This document shows positions 6,650-9,803 of a stretch of DNA of 9,803 nt, one piece after another. Each line of letters begins with the position of its first letter. The stretch's first letter is position 1. The notes under the pieces are model-generated. The model was not told the origin of the DNA. It made no database searches and was given only the letters and a program-made list of their open reading frames with translations. The translations under genes were made by a program, and so were the position numbers. This DNA is from an uncultured Eubacteriales bacterium (GTDB lineage Bacteria > Bacillota > Clostridia > Oscillospirales > Acutalibacteraceae), in contig CAKSKO010000028.1 in NCBI GenBank assembly GCA_934465125.1, forward strand, positions 1 to 9,803, written 5' to 3'.

Positions 6650-8616
6650 AGATAACAATAGCAAATTCAGCGGGCTTTTGTTTTGGAGTCAGCCGTGCAA
6701 TCAAGATGGTCGATGAATTGATTCTATCGGGGAAAAAAGTATGTACATTAGGGCCGATTATCCATAATACACAGATGGTTGAAAAACTGTCGGAACAGGG
6801 AGTGGAGATCGCAGATACCCCACAAGATGTCTCAAAAGGGGCAACGCTTGTGATCCGTTCACACGGAATCCCAATGAATATCATGGATCAAATCAAGGAA
6901 AAGGAAATCGAGTTTGTCGACGCGACCTGCCCATTTGTTTCTAAGATTCATAGGATTGTCAGAAAGGCATCAGAGGAAGGTAAAGTAGTTTTGATTGCAG
7001 GAGACGAGAATCATCCAGAGGTAGAAGGAATCAGGGGAAACTGTTTTTCTGAGAGCTATGTGTTTGATAACGCAGAAGAGTTCCAAAAACTTCATGCATC
7101 TTGCCCAAATTTATGGAATCGAGATGTGATTATTGTAGCTCAGACGACTTTTAGTGTATCAGAATGGAGAAAATGTTTAGAAATTGTAAAAAAGGTCTAT
7201 ACAAACGCAACAGTTTTTGATACAATATGTAATGCTACGTCAGATCGGCAGGCAGAAGCGGAGCAATTATCAAAAAAATCGGATTTGATGATTATCATTG
7301 GAGGAAAACATAGTTCCAATACTGCTAAGCTCAGAGATATCTGTGAAAGGCACTGTGAGACGTGTTTGATTGAAACAGCAAAAGAGCTGCCGTTTGCGGC
7401 CTTAAAGAAGGCAAATTGCGTTGGAATTACTGCAGGTGCATCCACACCTGCGAGTATTATAAAGGAGGTACTAGAAGCTATGACAGAAGCTTTGAACAAC
7501 AATGGTGTCAATGAGGAAAAGGAAAACGAAATGAATTTTGAGGAAATGTTGGAAGAATCCCTCAAAAATTTAAATACAGATGAAAAGGTACACGGTGTAG
7601 TCGTCGGAATTGCTCCGAATGAAATATACGTCGATGTGGGAAGAAAACAAGCAGGGTTTGTCCCGTTATCTGAGTTGTCAGTTGATCCTAATGCAAAACC
7701 AGAGGACCTTGTAAAAATCGGAGATGAGATGGATCTTTTGATTATGCGGACAAATGATCAAGAGGGAACGATTATGCTCTCAAAAAAGCGTTTGGACGCG
7801 ATTAAAGGATGGGAAGATGTTGTAAAAGCACATGAAGAAGATACTATTTTAGAGGGGACAGTACTCAATGTTGTAAAAGGCGGTGTGATTGCTGTAACAA
7901 ATGGAGTTCGTGTCTTTATTCCGGCATCTCAGGCAACAGCGTCAAGACATGATCCTTTAGAGGGTCTAGTCAAAAAGAGTGTGCGGTTTAAAATTATTGA
8001 AATTAACAAAGGACGCAGACGCGCGGTTGCTTCCATTCGTGCGGTCTTAAAAGATGAAAGAAAGAAATTAGCAGAGAAGTTCTGGGAAAATGCAGAAGTT
8101 GGCAAGACCTATACGGGAATTGTTCGTTCTTTAACCAATTACGGCGCATTTGTTGACCTCGGTGGAATTGACGGAATGATTCATATTTCGGAGCTTTCTT
8201 GGAGCAAGATCAAGCATCCTTCTGAGATTGTAAATGTTGGTGATACGGTTGAAGTGTATATCAAGGATCTTGACAAAGAAAATGAAAAAATTTCTTTGGG
8301 ATACAAAAAAACAGAAGAGAATCCATGGGAAATTCTGAAAGAAAACTATCCGATTGGAAAGACAGTCGATGTTGAAATCGTCGGTATGACGTCTTTTGGT
8401 GCATTTGCTAGAATTATTCCTGGAATTGATGGATTAATTCATATTTCACAAATTGCAGATCATCGGATTGAAAAACCACAGGATGAGCTTACTGTAGGAG
8501 ATAAGGTCAAGGCGGTTATTACGGATATTGATTTCGAAAAGAAACGCGTAAGTCTTTCGATTAGAGCTTTGTTGGAAGAAAACAAAAAAGCAGAAGCGGG
8601 GCAGTCTGCTGAATAA
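6646..8616 (+). CDS. ispH: Bifunctional IspH (HMBPP reductase) / 30S ribosomal protein S1 fusion
   Basis: This is a 656-residue fusion of two housekeeping proteins. Residues 1-279 are 4-hydroxy-3-methylbut-2-enyl diphosphate reductase, the last MEP-pathway enzyme, which makes IPP and DMAPP with a [4Fe-4S] cluster. The three cluster cysteines are Cys12 (GFCFGV), Cys95 (ATCPFV) and Cys195 (TICNAT); His40, His123 and Glu125 (HPEVEG), Thr167, SSN (223-225) and Ser266 (GAST) complete the active site. A hydrophilic linker rich in Asn and Glu (280-300) leads to four S1 OB-fold repeats at about 313-381, 397-464, 484-553 and 569-641, the RNA-binding form of S1 in low-GC Gram-positives (E. coli S1 has six). 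Such fusions are known in Clostridia. The TTG start at 6646 overlaps the plsC stop as TTGA. No stop or frameshift separates the two halves. A possible internal start for S1 alone is listed separately. It is the last gene of the operon. Confidence 0.95.
   Translation: MKITIANSAGFCFGVSRAIKMVDELILSGKKVCTLGPIIHNTQMVEKLSEQGVEIADTPQDVSKGATLVIRSHGIPMNIMDQIKEKEIEFVDATCPFVSKIHRIVRKASEEGKVVLIAGDENHPEVEGIRGNCFSESYVFDNAEEFQKLHASCPNLWNRDVIIVAQTTFSVSEWRKCLEIVKKVYTNATVFDTICNATSDRQAEAEQLSKKSDLMIIIGGKHSSNTAKLRDICERHCETCLIETAKELPFAALKKANCVGITAGASTPASIIKEVLEAMTEALNNNGVNEEKENEMNFEEMLEESLKNLNTDEKVHGVVVGIAPNEIYVDVGRKQAGFVPLSELSVDPNAKPEDLVKIGDEMDLLIMRTNDQEGTIMLSKKRLDAIKGWEDVVKAHEEDTILEGTVLNVVKGGVIAVTNGVRVFIPASQATASRHDPLEGLVKKSVRFKIIEINKGRRRAVASIRAVLKDERKKLAEKFWENAEVGKTYTGIVRSLTNYGAFVDLGGIDGMIHISELSWSKIKHPSEIVNVGDTVEVYIKDLDKENEKISLGYKKTEENPWEILKENYPIGKTVDVEIVGMTSFGAFARIIPGIDGLIHISQIADHRIEKPQDELTVGDKVKAVITDIDFEKKRVSLSIRALLEENKKAEAGQSAE
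7432..7482 (+). promoter_or_regulatory. Possible internal translation start for stand-alone S1 (stem-loop, SD, ATG)
   Basis: Inside the fusion gene a perfect 7-bp stem, GCAGGTG (7432-7438) and CACCTGC (7445-7451) with a 6-base loop, is followed by AAAGGAGGT (7461-7469), close to a full anti-SD match. An in-frame ATG lies 10 bases further on (7480, residue Met279), exactly at the end of the IspH domain. A second in-frame ATG (7531, Met296) has AAGGA 7 bases upstream and begins MNFEEMLEESL, like a free-standing S1. The same bases encode conserved IspH residues (AGASTPA, IIKEV), so chance is a real alternative. Confidence 0.35.
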
Positions 8617-8617
8617 A

Positions 8618-8668
8618 ATATAACTAAAAGAGTAGGATGCATTTAGCATCCTACTCTTTTAGTTATAT
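8618..8668 (+). terminator. Long perfect hairpin ending the operon, probably a bidirectional terminator
   Basis: The arms 8618-8640 and 8646-8668 are exact reverse complements (23 bp) around a 5-base loop, ATTTA. The core GAGTAGGATGC stem is flanked by AAAA on the left and TTTT on the right, which gives A-tract/T-tract terminator form on both strands. It begins 2 bases after the ispH-S1 stop. No gene on the - strand reads towards it in this window. Confidence 0.85.
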
Positions 8669-8923
8669 GGTGTAAGATGCTAAAAAATTGAATATAAAAT
8701 ATTTTTATTTAGGTGAATGTTAATTTTTTGTGTGAATTATAGTAAGGAGAGAAAATTATATTTGCTGGTGGTACAATGGAAAAAATGAAAATTGGTGCAT
8801 CTGTTCATATAAAATCTACTAATACAAATGAAACAAGCAAAATTTTTCTATAAATATACCTGTAGACGTAAAAGTGATGGATTAAGGGCAGTGTAGTCTA
8901 ATAAAGTATCAAAAAAACAAGAA

Positions 8924-9163
8924 ATGAAAGCTATCGAAGAGTTGCAAGGTGATCTAGAAAGATGGCGAAAGGCGGTATTTGAATTAGCAGAAAAGAGAAA
9001 TTTAGAGACGATCAATTTCCAGCTTACTCTGATTGGTTGCATGCTTCTTAAAGAAAACCAATCTTTATATGAAGTTTTGCAAGGTTCGCACAGGTCAAGC
9101 GTAATAGGGCGCAAGGACCTAACGACCTCTGAGACAATAGATAGAACAGTCGATCCATTGTAG
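8924..9163 (+). CDS. Uncertain small ORF, 79 residues, unrecognised
   Basis: I do not recognise this protein. It is predicted as charged and helical at its start (AIEELQGDLERWRKAVFELAEKR, residues 3-25), with a short hydrophobic patch (QLTLIGCMLL, 33-42) and a polar tail. The opening helix loosely recalls Spo0E-like phosphatases, but their SQxLD signature is missing, so I do not assign that family. There is no convincing RBS: the bases before the ATG are AAACAAGAA. The same frame stays open beyond the TAG stop at 9161 to a TAA at 9257, and upstream back to 8813 across another TAG at 8894. This suggests a decayed gene more than an intact one. A terminator 118 bases downstream indicates that some transcript ends here. 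Confidence 0.3.
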   Translation: MKAIEELQGDLERWRKAVFELAEKRNLETINFQLTLIGCMLLKENQSLYEVLQGSHRSSVIGRKDLTTSETIDRTVDPL

Positions 9164-9280
9164 GAGAAGAAAATTAGAAAAAATATCTGTGAAAATAAGA
9201 TGTTCCCAGTTAAAGTTATGGTTAATGAGATCATGAAACAAAGGGTTCTGATATGCTAAATAAAAATACATAAAATGAAC

Positions 9281-9313
9281 ATCCGGTGGAGTACTGTTCC
9301 GCTGGATTTTTTT
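9281..9313 (+). terminator. Rho-independent terminator upstream of yunB
   Basis: A 10-bp stem, ATCCGGTGGA (9281-9290) with TCCGCTGGAT (9298-9307), has two G-T wobbles, a 7-base loop and a run of seven T (9307-9313). It is on the + strand and does not belong to ispH-S1, which has its own hairpin about 660 bases earlier. It therefore implies a separate transcript in 8669-9280. Confidence 0.83.
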
Positions 9314-9428
9314 GTGATGAAAAATATGAATTATTAAAAAATCCCCAAAACGCAAGAAACTTTCTCACAAAAATCATTTTTAATGGATATACTGGAATAA
9401 TCGATTTTTAAAACAAGGGGGCGGTACC

Positions 9429-9803
9429 ATGAGAAGATATAGAAGATATCGTCCGCATCCGATCCGCAGACGATGGTTTATTGTTCTGTTGCTTCTTATC
9501 GGTACTGCTGTTATTATAGACTGGCAAATCCGACCGCTTGTCAAATCAGTTGCTGCAAACCAAGCACAGATTGCTTCAACCAAAGCGATTAGCGAAGCGG
9601 TGCAGCAAGAACTGATGGAAAATCAGATTAACTACGACCAATTGGTCAAGGTTGAGCGCGGAAGTGATGGAAAGGTGCTCGCAGTAACGACAGATGTTGC
9701 AAAGACAAATCTTTTAAAAGTATCAATCAGCGCAAGTGTTCAAGAAAAACTGTCATCAACAAAGCCAAAAAGTGTTTCCATTCCGCTAGGGACATTAACA
9801 GGA
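9429..9803 (+). CDS. yunB: Sporulation protein YunB, 5' part only
   Basis: The first 125 codons of YunB are present; the gene runs off the right edge. In Bacillus subtilis YunB is made in the mother cell under sigma-E and is needed for normal spore formation; its biochemical role is not known. The N-terminus is strongly basic (RRYRRYRPHPIRRR, 2-15) and is followed by one membrane segment (about 16-32, WFIVLLLLIGTAVIIDW), giving a type II-like topology. Next come the family-like stretches QIRPLVKSVA (33-42), TKAISEAV (51-58), INYDQLVKVE (67-76) and SIPLGTLTG (117-125). The ATG at 9429 has AAGGGGG (9415-9421) 7 bases upstream. A terminator at 9281-9313 separates it from earlier transcription, so its promoter should lie in 9314-9410; I could not place a sigma-E site there with confidence. 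Its presence implies an endospore-forming lineage. Confidence 0.85.
   Translation, partial: MRRYRRYRPHPIRRRWFIVLLLLIGTAVIIDWQIRPLVKSVAANQAQIASTKAISEAVQQELMENQINYDQLVKVERGSDGKVLAVTTDVAKTNLLKVSISASVQEKLSSTKPKSVSIPLGTLTG

Larger units (their letters stand above)
8669..9428. other. AT-rich intergenic region with one orphan frame
   Basis: These 760 bases hold no recognised gene and are visibly richer in A and T than the flanking genes. From 8669 to 8812 all frames are stop-rich. An SD-like AAGGAGAG (8744-8751) precedes only very short frames (for example 8776-8853, 25 codons, badly spaced). From 8813 to 9259 one + frame is open except for two TAG codons. A good terminator follows at 9281-9313, and 9314-9428 is the leader of yunB. 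No transposase piece, tRNA or known riboswitch core was seen. Confidence 0.6.

Noticed and set aside
7197..7565. 122-codon frame on the - strand
   Set aside because: It is antisense to the conserved IspH domain and IspH/S1 linker and has no recognisable protein features.
8776..8853. 25-codon frame after an SD-like AAGGAGAG at 8744-8751
   Set aside because: The spacing to the ATG is about 24 bases, the product is tiny and nothing supports it.
8924..9163. Spo0E-like phosphatase
   Set aside because: The first helix and size are suggestive beside a sporulation gene, but the SQxLD signature is absent in all three + frames.
8848..9234. 128-codon frame on the - strand over the orphan region
   Set aside because: It is not recognised and is antisense to the + frame; the nearest good terminator (9281-9313) has its T-run on the + strand only. 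Low-complexity Phe/Ser/Leu content fits the complement of AT-rich DNA. Not fully excluded.
9361..9410. Sporulation sigma-factor promoter before yunB
   Set aside because: GGATATACT (9385-9393) loosely resembles sporulation -10 elements, but no matching -35 is found at the right distance.
1..9803. CRISPR array, tRNA, rRNA, insertion sequence or prophage
   Set aside because: No spaced direct repeats, cloverleaf sequence, transposase, integrase or att-like duplication was seen.

Overview
The window looks like chromosome of a low-to-mid GC, endospore-forming member of the Clostridia, probably Oscillospiraceae/Ruminococcaceae-like (taxonomic inference, no search run). The grounds are a fused IspH-ribosomal protein S1 gene, strong AGGAGG-type ribosome binding sites with several TTG starts, a YunB sporulation gene at the right edge, and a MurR/RpiR regulator with the SFPRYS variant of the SIS motif. 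All recognised genes lie on the + strand.

Region 1 (1-2553): the 3' end of an acyl-/acetyl-CoA synthetase (AMP-forming), then a complete threonyl-tRNA synthetase gene ended by a clear intrinsic terminator. The 67-base gap before thrS is too short for a T-box leader.

Region 2 (2584-8668): after a plausible promoter come six genes joined stop-to-start without gaps: an RpiR-type regulator, an HI0933/BaiN-type flavoprotein, cytidylate kinase (cmk), two tandem PlsC-type acyltransferases, and the IspH-S1 fusion. Junction overlaps are 4, 4, 4, 1 and 4 bases, so this is one translationally coupled operon. It links nucleotide supply (Cmk), phospholipid synthesis (PlsC), isoprenoid synthesis (IspH) and translation (S1) under a putative sugar-phosphate-sensing regulator. 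A perfect 23-bp hairpin ends it. At the IspH/S1 seam lie a 7-bp stem-loop, a near-perfect Shine-Dalgarno sequence and an in-frame ATG, which might let S1 also be made alone.

Region 3 (8669-9428): about 760 bases, visibly more AT-rich, with no recognised gene. It holds one 79-codon frame, part of a longer frame interrupted only by TAG codons, followed by a good terminator. It is either a decayed gene or a small unrecognised transcript.

Region 4 (9429-9803): the first 125 codons of yunB, a sporulation protein, running off the right edge.

The most interesting leads are the internal initiation signal inside the ispH-S1 fusion, the altered catalytic block of the second PlsC paralogue, the atypical active-site segment of ThrRS, and the orphan TAG-interrupted frame at 8813-9259. 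No mobile element, CRISPR array, tRNA or rRNA was seen.
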